A stretch of DNA of 64,000 nt, taken from the NCBI GenBank assembly GCA_017592775.1, contig JAGFNJ010000023.1, positions 1 to 64,000 of the forward strand. The letters run 5' to 3'. Origin of the DNA: Candidatus Accumulibacter conexus (lineage in GTDB: Bacteria; Pseudomonadota; Gammaproteobacteria; Burkholderiales; Rhodocyclaceae). Positions 38,051 to 47,800 of the stretch are shown in pieces. How positions within the stretch are numbered: position 1 is the stretch's first letter; each line of letters begins with the position of its first letter. Made by a program: the position numbers and the translations under genes. The notes beneath the pieces were generated by a model. The model was not told the DNA's origin. It was given only the letters and a program-made list of their open reading frames with translations, and did not search any database.

Positions 38051-38748
38051 GGCGCTCCGCCCCTGCCACCAGCGAACAGCTTGCGTGCCCGGGGCAACGA
38101 CCGCCAGCCGGACTGCGGCAACTGCAGGCGCTGCCAGTGCCGCGGCAACTCGAGCACCGACCGCAGGCGCAGGTCCAGCCACGGCGGCTGGCGGGTGCCG
38201 CAACTGATCCAGACAGTTTTCATCCCCAGATGTTTCGCCGTCTTCAGGTTGGCGAGCGAATCCTCGACCATGATGCAGCGCTGTGGCGACAGTCGCTCGC
38301 GGCGCAGCAGATGGCGGAAAGCGCCGAGTGCCGGCTTCGGCTGGAAGCGGAGCCGCTCGACCGAGTACAGCGCTGCGAACCGGTCGCGCACCCCGACCAG
38401 TTCGAGAACCGCTTCGCTGTAGGCCAGCGGCGCGTTCGAGAAGACGATCTTGCGCCCGGGCAGACGGCGCAGCATCGCGTTCAGCCCGCGCTCGAAGACC
38501 AGCATCTGCTTGAGGTCGGGGAAATCGTGCGTGTGGCGGAGGAAATGCTGCGGGTCGGTGCCATGATGACGCATCAGGCCGAGCAACGTCGCGCCATAGC
38601 GCTGCCAGTAGTCGAGCCGAAGGCGTGTCGCCTCGTCGTCATCAACACCGAGGTGATGGCGAATGTAGGTCGCCATCGCGCGATTGATGTGGGGAAAGAT
38701 GTGCGGCGTGGCATCGTGCAGCGTGTTGTCGAGGTCGAACAGCCACAC
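38047..38748 (-). CDS. HAD-family pyrimidine 5'-nucleotidase
   Basis: This 233-residue HAD hydrolase starts WLFDLDNTLHDA, with nucleophile and acid aspartates in DLDNT. It continues with motif II in KIVFSNAP, a lysine in KPALGAF, and the motif III acid pair in IMVEDSLANL. The family includes pyrimidine 5'-nucleotidases such as SDT1/YjjG-like enzymes. The start is uncertain: the reading opens at a GTG (38748) directly before the nucleophile motif, and a few residues more upstream are possible before the argB stop. It lies between argB and the multi-PAS protein on one strand. Confidence 0.85.
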   Translation of the reverse strand: MWLFDLDNTLHDATPHIFPHINRAMATYIRHHLGVDDDEATRLRLDYWQRYGATLLGLMRHHGTDPQHFLRHTHDFPDLKQMLVFERGLNAMLRRLPGRKIVFSNAPLAYSEAVLELVGVRDRFAALYSVERLRFQPKPALGAFRHLLRRERLSPQRCIMVEDSLANLKTAKHLGMKTVWISCGTRQPPWLDLRLRSVLELPRHWQRLQLPQSGWRSLPRARKLFAGGRGGAP

Positions 38749-38779
38749 TGGTGACGCCGCGTTCAGCGCGATCTCCCGC

Positions 38780-39697
<918 letters not shown>

Positions 39698-39793
39698 CTA
39701 CCCGGGCCGGCAGCAAACACCAAGGCGCGCCGCAGCGATGGCTGCGCCGCAACAGTGGGCCGGACGCGCGGCGGCGCGGACAGACAACCTGCC

Positions 39794-40741
39794 ATGACCA
39801 GCAACCGTGCAGCGACGGGCGAGCGGCCGGCGGCCTGCTGCGGTCGCTTTGCCCCATCGCCCACGGGATGGCTGCACTTCGGCTCGCTGGTGGCGGCCGT
39901 TGGCAGCTTTCTCGATGCACGCGCCAGCGGCGGCAGGTGGTTGCTGCGCATCGAGGACATCGACCAGCAACGGACCGTCCCCGGTGCTGCCGACGCCATC
40001 CTGCGCGCGCTGGCCGGGTTGGCCTTCGAATGGGATGGCGAGGTTCTCTACCAGAGCCGACGCCTGGACGTCTATCGCGCCGCGTTGAACCAGCTCCGCG
40101 ACAGCGGCGACGTCTACCCCTGTGCCTGCTCACGCCGCGAAATCGCCGCCCGCGCGCCGGCATTGGGAGTCGATGGTGGTCTGGTCTACCCCGGCACCTG
40201 CCGCTCCGGCCTGCCGCCGGGGCGCAGCGCGCGCTCCTGGCGAATGCTGGCACCGGCACAGGAGATCTCCTTCGACGATCGCGTGCAGGGAATGCAGCGG
40301 CAGGATCTGGCCGCCGTCGTCGGCGATTTTGTCCTGCTGCGAGCCGACGGGCAGTTCGCCTACCAGCTCGCCGTGGTGGTCGACGACGCGGCGCAGGGAA
40401 TCACCTCGGTCGTCCGCGGCGCCGACCTGCTGGACTCGACGCCACGCCAGATCTGGCTCGCACAGCGCCTGCGGCTGCCCGTCCCCGCTTACGCGCACCT
40501 GCCGCTGGTGAGCAACACGGCTGGCGAGAAGCTGTCGAAGCAGACCCGCGCCAGGGCAATCGACGCCGCCACCGGCAGCCCACTGCTGGCAGCGGCACTT
40601 GAGTTTCTCGGCCATGCCGTGCCAACCGACGTTCGCCATTCGCCACCGCCCGAGTTCTGGCGCTGGGCCATCGCCAACTGGTCGATCACGCGCGTACCGG
40701 CTCGGCGCAGCGCCGTCGTCGGTCAGCGCTTGCCGCCATAA
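39794..40741 (+). CDS. gluQ: tRNA glutamyl-Q(34) synthetase GluQRS
   Basis: GluQRS attaches glutamate to queuosine at position 34 of tRNA-Asp. The 315-residue length equals that of a GluRS catalytic domain without an anticodon-binding domain, which is diagnostic. The HIGH-like motif is FAPSPTGWLHFGSL and the KMSKS-like motif is KLSKQ. RIEDIDQQR follows the first motif as in the family. A zinc-knuckle remnant is visible in YPCACSRRE with a later cysteine (GTCRSG). The gene overlaps clsB tail-to-tail. Confidence 0.93.
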   Translation: MTSNRAATGERPAACCGRFAPSPTGWLHFGSLVAAVGSFLDARASGGRWLLRIEDIDQQRTVPGAADAILRALAGLAFEWDGEVLYQSRRLDVYRAALNQLRDSGDVYPCACSRREIAARAPALGVDGGLVYPGTCRSGLPPGRSARSWRMLAPAQEISFDDRVQGMQRQDLAAVVGDFVLLRADGQFAYQLAVVVDDAAQGITSVVRGADLLDSTPRQIWLAQRLRLPVPAYAHLPLVSNTAGEKLSKQTRARAIDAATGSPLLAAALEFLGHAVPTDVRHSPPPEFWRWAIANWSITRVPARRSAVVGQRLPP

Positions 40742-41883
40742 CCACTGATGCCGACGAAGATCCGCAGCAGGCTGTAGCTGGCTCGACGCAGCAGGCGCGA
40801 GTACCACGGCTGGCGCTGCCAACTGTCGGCCGGCAGTTCCCGCGCACCGTCGCGCATCGCTGCCGCGAGGCTCTGTTCCAGTTCTTCGGCAAAGCGCCGA
40901 TCGAGGACGACGACGTTCGCTTCCCTCGCCAGGAGCAGACTGAAGGGATCGATGTTCGACGAGCCGACCGTCGCCCAGTGGCGGTCGATCACCGCCACCT
41001 TGGCATGCAGGAAGCTGCGCTGATACTCGAAGATCCGGATCCCGGCAGCAAGCAGGTTGCCATACAGCGCCTGCGTCGCGTAATGGAGCAGGCGGTACTC
41101 GACCAGTCCCTGCAGCAGGATGGTCACCCGCACGCCCCTGCCGGCAGCGACCCGCAGCGCTCGCCGGAACCGCCGACCGGGCAGGAAGTAGGCATTGGCG
41201 AGAACGATCTCCTCGCGCGCCGCGCCGATCGCGTCGAGGTAGGCCCGCTCGATGTCGCGCCGGTGGCGCAGGTTGTCGCGCACCAGGAACGCTGCCGTCT
41301 GCTCGCCGCGCGCGGCGCCGCTCGCTTCGACCAGCCGCGTCAGGCGGTAGCGGCGATTGAGCCGGGCCCAGAGGACGACTTCCCAGAGGCGGCGCAGCGC
41401 CTTCTGTATTGGCACCAGCAACGGGCCTTCGACACGCACCGCGTAGTCGTAGCGTGGCGATGACCGATGCGGCGAGTTGAAGTCGTCGATGACGTTGATG
41501 CCGCCAACGAAAGCAACCCGGCCATCGATCAGGGCGAGCTTGCGATGCAGTCGCCGCAGCCGATGTCGTCGCAAGCGGAAGCGGGCAATCTCGGGCCGGT
41601 AGACCAGCGCCTGCACCCCGGCAGCAAGCAGTCCCGGCTGGTGCTGCTGGGCAAAGCCCGGCGCGCCGAAGCCGTCGACCAGGACGCGCACGACGACACC
41701 GCGGCGCGCTGCCGCCGCCAAGGCAGCGGCAACGGCGCGCCCGGTCTCGTCATCCTCGAAGATGTAGCTCTCGAGGTGCACCTCGCGTTCGGCCTCGCCG
41801 ATCGCCGCCAGCAGCGCCGGGAAATATTCGGCGCCGCTGTTGAGCAGCCGCAGGCAGTTGCCGGACAGGAACTCTGGCGCCAC
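40723..41883 (-). CDS. clsB: cardiolipin synthase ClsB-type phospholipase D protein
   Basis: This 386-residue protein carries two HKD phospholipase-D motifs: HRKLALIDGRVAFVGG near residue 113 and HAKVAVIDRHWATVGSSN near 293. ClsB enzymes make cardiolipin from phosphatidylglycerol and another phospholipid at the inner membrane. They lack the N-terminal membrane helices of ClsA, as here. A short hydrophobic C-terminal stretch (SYSLLRIFVGISGYG) may be peripheral. It ends within the gluQ 3' end and follows the mscS gene on the same strand with a 60-bp gap. Confidence 0.9.
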   Translation of the reverse strand: MAPEFLSGNCLRLLNSGAEYFPALLAAIGEAEREVHLESYIFEDDETGRAVAAALAAAARRGVVVRVLVDGFGAPGFAQQHQPGLLAAGVQALVYRPEIARFRLRRHRLRRLHRKLALIDGRVAFVGGINVIDDFNSPHRSSPRYDYAVRVEGPLLVPIQKALRRLWEVVLWARLNRRYRLTRLVEASGAARGEQTAAFLVRDNLRHRRDIERAYLDAIGAAREEIVLANAYFLPGRRFRRALRVAAGRGVRVTILLQGLVEYRLLHYATQALYGNLLAAGIRIFEYQRSFLHAKVAVIDRHWATVGSSNIDPFSLLLAREANVVVLDRRFAEELEQSLAAAMRDGARELPADSWQRQPWYSRLLRRASYSLLRIFVGISGYGGKR

Positions 41884-41944
41884 CCCTGGCCCCGATCAGA
41901 GCACGCCGGACGCGCACGGCGGCCGGCGGCACTCGCCCCCCAGG

Positions 41945-42766
41945 CTACTGCTGATTGACGAAAACCACCTGCGCTGGCATCGGCGCCGGGAAACCGGCAG
42001 CGCCAAGCGACTCGCGAATCGTCCGGTTGGTATCGAAATAGACCTGCCAGTAGTGATCGGTGTGGCAGTACGGGCGCACCGCCAGAACCGGTCCGACCAG
42101 ATTCAATTCCAGGATCTCGACATCGACTGCCGGGCTCTCGATCACGTTGGGGATCGCCGCGACCTTTTCCCGCAGCAGCGCCATCGCCGCGGTGTGGTCG
42201 GCGGCGCCGGACAACTGTGCCTTCAGGTCAACGCGGCGAAAGGGATTGGCCGAGTAGTTCTGGATCGTGTCGCCGAAGATTTTGCTGTTGCCGACCAGCG
42301 TCAGCACGTTGTCGGGCGTGTTGATTGCCGAAGTGAAGAGGCCGACTTCCTTCACCGTCCCGGTAACGCCGCCGACGGTGACGAAATCGCCGACCTTGAT
42401 CGGCCGCAGGATGATCAGGAAGACGCCGCCGGCAAAATTTGCGAGAAGCCCTGACCAGGCGAGCCCGATGGCGACACCGGCGGCAGCGAAGAGAGCCGCG
42501 AAGGTGGTCGTCTGGATGCCGAAGTAGCCCAGAATGCCGACCACCAGCAGAATGTTCAAGGTGACGTTGATGACCGTGCCGAGGTAGCGCATGACCGTCG
42601 CGTCCACCTTCTGTCGCTCGAGCGCGCTCTGCACCAGATGGCCGACCGTGCCGATCAACCAGCGCCCGACGACCCAGAAGGCGATCGCGGCAAGGATCTT
42701 GATTCCCAGCTCCGAACCATATTGCAGCGCCAGTTCCTGCCAACGCGAAATGTCCTGACTCGTCAT
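41945..42766 (-). CDS. small-conductance mechanosensitive channel, MscS family
   Basis: This 273-residue inner-membrane channel has three membrane helices. The pore helix is GVAIGLAWSGLLANFAGGVFL, close to the MscS TM3 pattern of alternating glycine and alanine. The beta domain begins IKVGDFVTVGGVTGTVKEVG. The cytoplasmic cage ends PYCHTDHYWQVYFDTN. It opens under turgor to release solutes. The start at 42766 has the ribosome binding site GGGAGAAAT. The longer upstream reading is proline- and serine-rich and unlikely. Confidence 0.92.
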   Translation of the reverse strand: MTSQDISRWQELALQYGSELGIKILAAIAFWVVGRWLIGTVGHLVQSALERQKVDATVMRYLGTVINVTLNILLVVGILGYFGIQTTTFAALFAAAGVAIGLAWSGLLANFAGGVFLIILRPIKVGDFVTVGGVTGTVKEVGLFTSAINTPDNVLTLVGNSKIFGDTIQNYSANPFRRVDLKAQLSGAADHTAAMALLREKVAAIPNVIESPAVDVEILELNLVGPVLAVRPYCHTDHYWQVYFDTNRTIRESLGAAGFPAPMPAQVVFVNQQ

Positions 42767-42904
42767 GGATTTCTCCCGGGTGTTTGAGGAACGGGGAGTT
42801 TCCCATCGTTCGCCCGGCGCCGCAAGGCGCCCGGCAAACGACCGCGCGGCCAGCGCGGGAAAAACAGATGAGGAAATCTCACCCGTCGACTGAGATTTTA
42901 TCGT

Positions 42905-42933
42905 TTGCCGGCGGACGGCCAAGCCAATACATT
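42905..42933 (+). promoter_or_regulatory. possible promoter of the small membrane ORF
   Basis: TTGCCG (42905-42910) and TACATT (42928-42933) are 17 bp apart on the plus strand, each matching four of six consensus bases. They lie about 97 bp before the small ORF start. Confidence 0.3.
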
Positions 42934-43029
42934 TCCCTCCGAGACTCGATCAGCAGCGCCCGAGGGCAGTGGTGAAACGGGTTGAGGGCACGCCAGTGGC
43001 GAGCCCATTGGCTGAACTGGAGAAGGAAA

Positions 43030-43164
43030 ATGTCAGAGAGCATCCCGTTGTTCGGCGCCGGTTTCACGATCGTCGTCATGGTCGCCTTCCTCGCCTCGCC
43101 GGGCATCGGCATCGCGATTGACTGGCTCGCACGTCACCGGCAGGGAAACACCGCGGCCAGATAG
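43030..43164 (+). CDS. candidate small membrane protein (44 residues)
   Basis: A short ORF starts at an ATG preceded by a strong ribosome binding site (GGAGAAGGAAA). It encodes MSESIPLFGAGFTIVVMVAF then LASPGIGIAIDWLARHRQ. One or two hydrophobic stretches (GFTIVVMVAFLA and GIGIAIDWLA) end in a basic tail, so a single-pass inner-membrane microprotein is likely. I do not recognise a family. The gene stands alone between mscS (divergent) and rarD (convergent). A possible promoter is noted upstream. Confidence 0.55.
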   Translation: MSESIPLFGAGFTIVVMVAFLASPGIGIAIDWLARHRQGNTAAR

Positions 43165-43243
43165 TCCTGGCTGGTCTCTGCAGAACCGCCGGCGCGCGAC
43201 CCGCGACCATCGCCGGCGTCGTGCAGGCAGGCGCTGCTCCCGG

Positions 43244-44131
43244 TCATGCGGAATGGCGGTATTTCCCCCACGCGCTCCAGCTGAAGGCCAGCAGACCCAG
43301 CCAGATCAGCCCGAAACTCAGCAGCCGGGTCGCCTGCATCGGCTCGCCAAAGAGCCAGATGGCAGTGACGAACTGCAGCGTCGGATTGATGTACATCAGC
43401 ATGCCGACAGCCGCCAGATCCAGACGCTGCGTCGCAGCAGCGAAAGACAGCAGCGGCAGGGCAGTGAGCACGCCGGAAGCAACCAGCAGGGCAGCGGTAA
43501 GCGGCGTGTGCCCGGACCAGACAGCGTGTCCCCGCTCCGCTTGCCAGATCGCATACAGCACACACAGCGGAAGCATCGCCAGCGTCTCGAGCCAGAGACC
43601 CGAGACGACATCGATCGGCAGGCGCTTGCGGATCAGGCCGTAGGTGCCGAAGGTGGTGGCGAGAACCAGCGACACCCAGGGCAGGCTGCCGAACGCGAGG
43701 ATCTCGTTGGCGATCGCCGCCACGGCCAGCGCCACCGCCAGCCACTCCAGCCGATTGAGGCGCTCCTTGAGAATGGCCAGTCCAAGAACGACGTTGACCA
43801 GCGGCGTCAGGAAATAGCCGAGACTCGACGCGACGACCTGCTGCGCGCCGACCGCCCAGAGGAAGACCAGCCAGTTGACGCCGATCAGCAGGGCGGCACT
43901 GCCCAGCAGCAGCAGATGGCTTCTGCTGCGCATGACGGCAACAACGCTCGGCCACTGCCGGCGCAGTGTCAGCAGGCCGCCGACGAAGACGCAAGCCCAG
44001 ACGGCGCGGTGGCTCAGGATGTCCATCGGCGGCACATGCGCGAGCTGGCGGAAGAACAGCGGGAAGAATCCCCAAATGCCATAGGCAGCGAGACCAAAAA
44101 CGATGCCGGCAAGCTGCGCCCTGGCCTTCAC
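43244..44131 (-). CDS. rarD: EamA-family transporter RarD
   Basis: This 295-residue inner-membrane protein has about ten helices. The opening GIVFGLAAYGIWGFFPLFFRQL and the VNWLVFLWAVGAQQVVASSLGYF stretch (in outline) are the signature of RarD proteins. The second EamA half includes MYINPTLQFVTAIWLFGEP. The physiological substrate of RarD is not established. It is on the same strand as the di-haem peroxidase gene, 41 bp downstream of it. Confidence 0.92.
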   Translation of the reverse strand: MKARAQLAGIVFGLAAYGIWGFFPLFFRQLAHVPPMDILSHRAVWACVFVGGLLTLRRQWPSVVAVMRSRSHLLLLGSAALLIGVNWLVFLWAVGAQQVVASSLGYFLTPLVNVVLGLAILKERLNRLEWLAVALAVAAIANEILAFGSLPWVSLVLATTFGTYGLIRKRLPIDVVSGLWLETLAMLPLCVLYAIWQAERGHAVWSGHTPLTAALLVASGVLTALPLLSFAAATQRLDLAAVGMLMYINPTLQFVTAIWLFGEPMQATRLLSFGLIWLGLLAFSWSAWGKYRHSA

Positions 44132-44172
44132 CCGTTCTGCCGCCAGTGCCTGGCTGCGTTCATCGGCAGCGG

Positions 44173-45177
44173 CTACGGCACCTTCGGCGGCTCGAAACGC
44201 TCGTGGCTGGTCAGCGTCTCGAGAAAGGCGAGCAACTGCGCGATCTCCCTGTCGGCAAGCTTGCGATCCACGAGCAGGCCACTCTTGTTCGGATCGGCCT
44301 TGCCACCCGAAGCCATGTAGCGGACTGCGACGTCGAGGCTGCCGACACTGCCGTCGTGGAAATAGGGGCCGGAGATCGCCACCGAGCGCAGCGACGGCGT
44401 CTTGAACGCCGACAGGTCCGCGGGATCCTTGGTCACGGCAAAGCGGCCGGGATCCGGGTTGGCCTTGCCGGCTTCGAGGCCGATGTTGTGGAACTGCCCG
44501 TCGCTGAAGAGCGGTGGCTTGTGGCAGCCGGCGCAGCCCGCCTTGCCGTTGAACAACTCGTAGCCGGCTACCGCATCAGCCGAGACAGCGGTCCTGTCGC
44601 CGGCAGTGTAGCGATCCCAGGGCGACTCGCCGCTGTTCAGCGTGCGCAGGAACGCCGCCAGCGCCTGCGCGGTGTTCTCGGCATTCGGCGCGACGCCGAA
44701 TGCCGCCTGAAACTCGGCCTGATACGCGGGAACAGCCGCAATCACGGCTGCCGCCCGTACCGGATCGGCACCAATCTGCGCCTTCCAGGCAGCCGTGACC
44801 TGCCCCTCCAGCGTCTTCGCCCGCCCATCCCAGTACCAGGACGTGTAATAGCCGGTGTTGTAGACGCTCGGCGTGTGGCGGGTATTCATGCCACCGCCGA
44901 CCTTGCGCGACAGCGGCAGTCCGTCCGTCCAGCCGAGGTGGCGGTAGTGGCAACCCTGGCAGGCCATGCTGCCATCACCGGACAGCCGCGGATCGAAGAA
45001 CAGCTTCTTGCCCAACGCCGCCTTCGCCGGCGTCGTCGGGTTGTCGACCGGGTCGGGCGGTGCGGGCAGCGCCGAAGAACGGGGATTGTCGCCACCAGTC
45101 TCGGGCGTGCCAACACAACCAAGCACGGCAGCGGCAACAGCAATCGCGGCAAGCCAACGACGGGATCTCGCTTGCAT
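44173..45177 (-). CDS. di-haem cytochrome c peroxidase / MauG-family lipoprotein
   Basis: This 334-residue exported protein has a lipoprotein signal (AAVLGC, lipid-attachment cysteine at C21) and two haem c motifs, CQGCHYRHLG at 73-77 and CAGCHKPPLF near 215. The order and spacing match bacterial di-haem peroxidases, which reduce hydrogen peroxide with electrons from small cytochromes. Members of the MauG branch do other oxidations, and motifs alone do not decide. As a lipoprotein it should sit on the periplasmic face of a membrane. A 290-bp gap separates it from the divergent chemoreceptor gene. Confidence 0.9.
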   Translation of the reverse strand: MQARSRRWLAAIAVAAAVLGCVGTPETGGDNPRSSALPAPPDPVDNPTTPAKAALGKKLFFDPRLSGDGSMACQGCHYRHLGWTDGLPLSRKVGGGMNTRHTPSVYNTGYYTSWYWDGRAKTLEGQVTAAWKAQIGADPVRAAAVIAAVPAYQAEFQAAFGVAPNAENTAQALAAFLRTLNSGESPWDRYTAGDRTAVSADAVAGYELFNGKAGCAGCHKPPLFSDGQFHNIGLEAGKANPDPGRFAVTKDPADLSAFKTPSLRSVAISGPYFHDGSVGSLDVAVRYMASGGKADPNKSGLLVDRKLADREIAQLLAFLETLTSHERFEPPKVP

Positions 45178-45467
45178 CGTCTCTCCTCCCTGATGGTGAA
45201 ATCACGGTTAGGTTACCACCGCACGGGCACGCAGGGCAAAGACCGGTTCGGCGGCTGTCCGGTGCATCAGCGCGCGCCCCACGGCGCCAGATCGCCGGCC
45301 ACTCAAGATCGCAGCCGGACTGCCGTTGACGATGAAGGCCAGCACGAGGAACCCAGTCGACCCGGCCACCTGGACCACCGGTGGCTTCCTTCTTGCCAGA
45401 CTGTCGCTGCAACGCCATCATCCACTGCCTGATCACTTGCGGAACCCCACCGGTTCGAGCCCTCACC

Positions 45468-47081
45468 ATGATGAAACAGCTCTCGCTCAAGCAATCCCTG
45501 CTCTACTCGGCACTGCTCATCTGCACCCTGTTGCTCGCCGGCAACGTCGTCATCTGGCGGAGCAGCAGCGCTCTGGCCGTCGCCGCCGACGATGCCGCCC
45601 GCGCCGAGCAGGCGATTCGCCTGTTCAAGGACAGCCGCTACCACGTCGTCCAGATTCAGCAGTTTCTGACCGATGCCGCCGCCGTTGGCGAAGCCAGCTT
45701 CAGCGAAGCCGGCGAGCACCGCACGCAGGCGCTGAACCACATCGACCGCCTGGCAGCCCTCGTCCCCGAGCGGCAGGCCGCGCTGCGGCAACTCGGCGAC
45801 GCCGTCCGGCGCCTGTACGAGACCGGGGAACGCATGGTGCATGCCTACGTCGGGCAGGGTCGGGAGGCGGGAAACGCGCTGATGAAGGGTGACGGCGGCT
45901 TCGACAGCTCAGCGGCCAATGCCGCAGCCGCACTCGCCAGCCTGGCAGGCGAACTCGAGGCCACAGCCGAGAGCGCGCGGGCGCGCGCCGACGCGACGCG
46001 CGAACGGATGCTCTACAGCAGTGTCGGTGTCGGCGTCTTGACGCTGCTCTGCGTCATCGTGTCGTACCTGGGACTGGCGAGGATGCTCCTCAGGCTCCTC
46101 GGTGGCGAGCCGGCCGCTGCCGCGAACGCCGTCTCGCGGCTGGCTGCCGGCGACCTGACGCAGGCACTGCAACTGCGTGCGAATGACCGACAGAGCCTGC
46201 TTGCCGACATCAGCGTCATGCAGACCGGCCTGCGCGAGACGGTACGCTCGATCCGCAGTGGCTCACAGGAAGTGCTGCGCGCGGCCGCACGACTTGCCGG
46301 CGAGGCGGCGCATGTGGTCGACGGTTCGCGCGCACAGAGCGACGCCGCCGCTGCCATGTCGAACTCGGTCGAACAGATGGCACACAGTGTCATGCAGACG
46401 GCGGACTTTGCCCACAACGTGCGCCAACATGGCGGTGAAGCGGAAACACTGGCGCAGCAGGGGGGTGACGAGGTGCGTGCAGTCAGCGAGGAAATCGGTC
46501 GCGTGGCCGACTCGGTCCGCCTGGCGAGCGAACTGATCGGCGCACTCGGCGACGAGACGCGGCGAATCACGGCGATCACCGAGACCATCCGCGAGATCGC
46601 CGAACAGACCAACCTGCTGGCGCTCAACGCCGCCATCGAGGCCGCCCGCGCCGGCGAGCAGGGGCGCGGCTTCGCCGTCGTCGCCGACGAAGTGCGCAAG
46701 CTGGCGGAACGCACCGCCGGGTCCACGCGCGAAATTTCTGCCATGATCGAAGCCATCGGTGCCCGGTCGACCGAAGCCGCACTGGGGATGCAGCAGAGCC
46801 TGCTGGCGGTGAACCAGAGCGTGGCGCAGGCGCAAAGGGCGTTCGCAGCGATGACGACGACGCGGGAGCAACTCGGTGACGTGGCGCGCGAGGTCAGCGA
46901 GGTCAGCGGCGCCATCGAGGAACAACGCGCCACCAGCTCGGCGATCGCTGCCAGCGTGCAGCAGGTCGCACAGATGGCCGAGGAGGGTCGACTGTCGCTG
47001 AGCGCGATTGCCGATGGCGCCAGCCGTCTCGAACAGCTCTCGCGCGATCTCGACCAGGTCGTCGGCAGATTCCGGCTATGA
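45468..47081 (+). CDS. methyl-accepting chemotaxis protein
   Basis: A 537-residue inner-membrane chemoreceptor. TM1 lies at about residues 10-30 and a helical periplasmic sensor at about 31-180. TM2 ([17 protein letters not shown]) is followed by a short HAMP region. The cytoplasmic hairpin carries the nearly invariant tip text [20 protein letters not shown] and [18 protein letters not shown]. No C-terminal NWETF-like tether is present. Two adjacent ATG codons (45468, 45471) leave the first residue open. Two further chemoreceptor remnants occur near 59.7-62 kb. Confidence 0.93.
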   Translation: MMKQLSLKQSLLYSALLICTLLLAGNVVIWRSSSALAVAADDAARAEQAIRLFKDSRYHVVQIQQFLTDAAAVGEASFSEAGEHRTQALNHIDRLAALVPERQAALRQLGDAVRRLYETGERMVHAYVGQGREAGNALMKGDGGFDSSAANAAAALASLAGELEATAESARARADATRERMLYSSVGVGVLTLLCVIVSYLGLARMLLRLLGGEPAAAANAVSRLAAGDLTQALQLRANDRQSLLADISVMQTGLRETVRSIRSGSQEVLRAAARLAGEAAHVVDGSRAQSDAAAAMSNSVEQMAHSVMQTADFAHNVRQHGGEAETLAQQGGDEVRAVSEEIGRVADSVRLASELIGALGDETRRITAITETIREIAEQTNLLALNAAIEAARAGEQGRGFAVVADEVRKLAERTAGSTREISAMIEAIGARSTEAALGMQQSLLAVNQSVAQAQRAFAAMTTTREQLGDVAREVSEVSGAIEEQRATSSAIAASVQQVAQMAEEGRLSLSAIADGASRLEQLSRDLDQVVGRFRL

Positions 47082-47600
47082 GTGCCGGGCGACTCACTCG
47101 GCACTGCTGGCACCGATTCCGCGCGGCCGCTGGCGGCAGTGAAATGGTGCGCCGATGAGCATTGCAGTGGGGCGCTGCTGTGCGATACCTTCGAACACCT
47201 GCGCATCGGGCCGGCGTTCGTCCTGTCGGAAATCTGCCGCGTCCTGGCGCACGGTGGCTTCCTCCTGCTGACGACGCCGAACGTCTACTCGTTGCCGAGC
47301 GTCGCCGGCTTCGTTCTCGGCCGCAGCATCGCCGGTCCGCTGACCGCGTTTGGCAAGCTGCGCGGCGTCGGACACATCGGCCATGTGCGCGAGTACTCGT
47401 GCGCCGCGGTCAGCCGCTTCGTCGCGGCATCCGGCTTCACCCTGCAATCGGTCGGCTACCGCCACGATGACCGGCAGGGCTGCCAGCGCGACACAATCCT
47501 GCGGCTGGCGTACCGAATGGCACCGCGATGCTTCCAGCGCGACATCGGCAACGTCGCCCGCAAGCATGGCCGGGGGCCACTTCTGCAACCCCTGCCGTGA
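47082..47600 (+). pseudogene. 5'-truncated class I SAM methyltransferase remnant
   Basis: The frame holds the back half of a Methyltransf_11/23-type enzyme: LLCDTFEHLRIGPAFVLSEI (motif II region), ICRVLAHGGFLLLTTPN (motif III) and VREYSCAAVSRFVAASGF. The glycine-rich SAM-binding motif I that should lie 40-60 residues earlier is missing. Only about 35 residues of unrelated text separate the preceding stop from motif II. The GTG at 47082 abuts the chemoreceptor stop, so the piece might still be translated, but a functional methyltransferase is unlikely. Confidence 0.65.
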
Positions 47601-47800
47601 CGTTGCTGGAGCGCACCGGCCGCCCGTTGCCTCTGCCTCCGGGCCGCGTCCGCATTGACTGCCGGCGCTGGCCGCCCATATACTTCGTTGTTTTTTTGTC
47701 GCGTTTCAGCATCCTGAACACGGCCGTGCGGCTGGCCGTCACGCCAAATGCAGGAGTCAGTCCGAGCGGCCTGGGGCTTGAGACGAGCAAGGAGTAGTTG

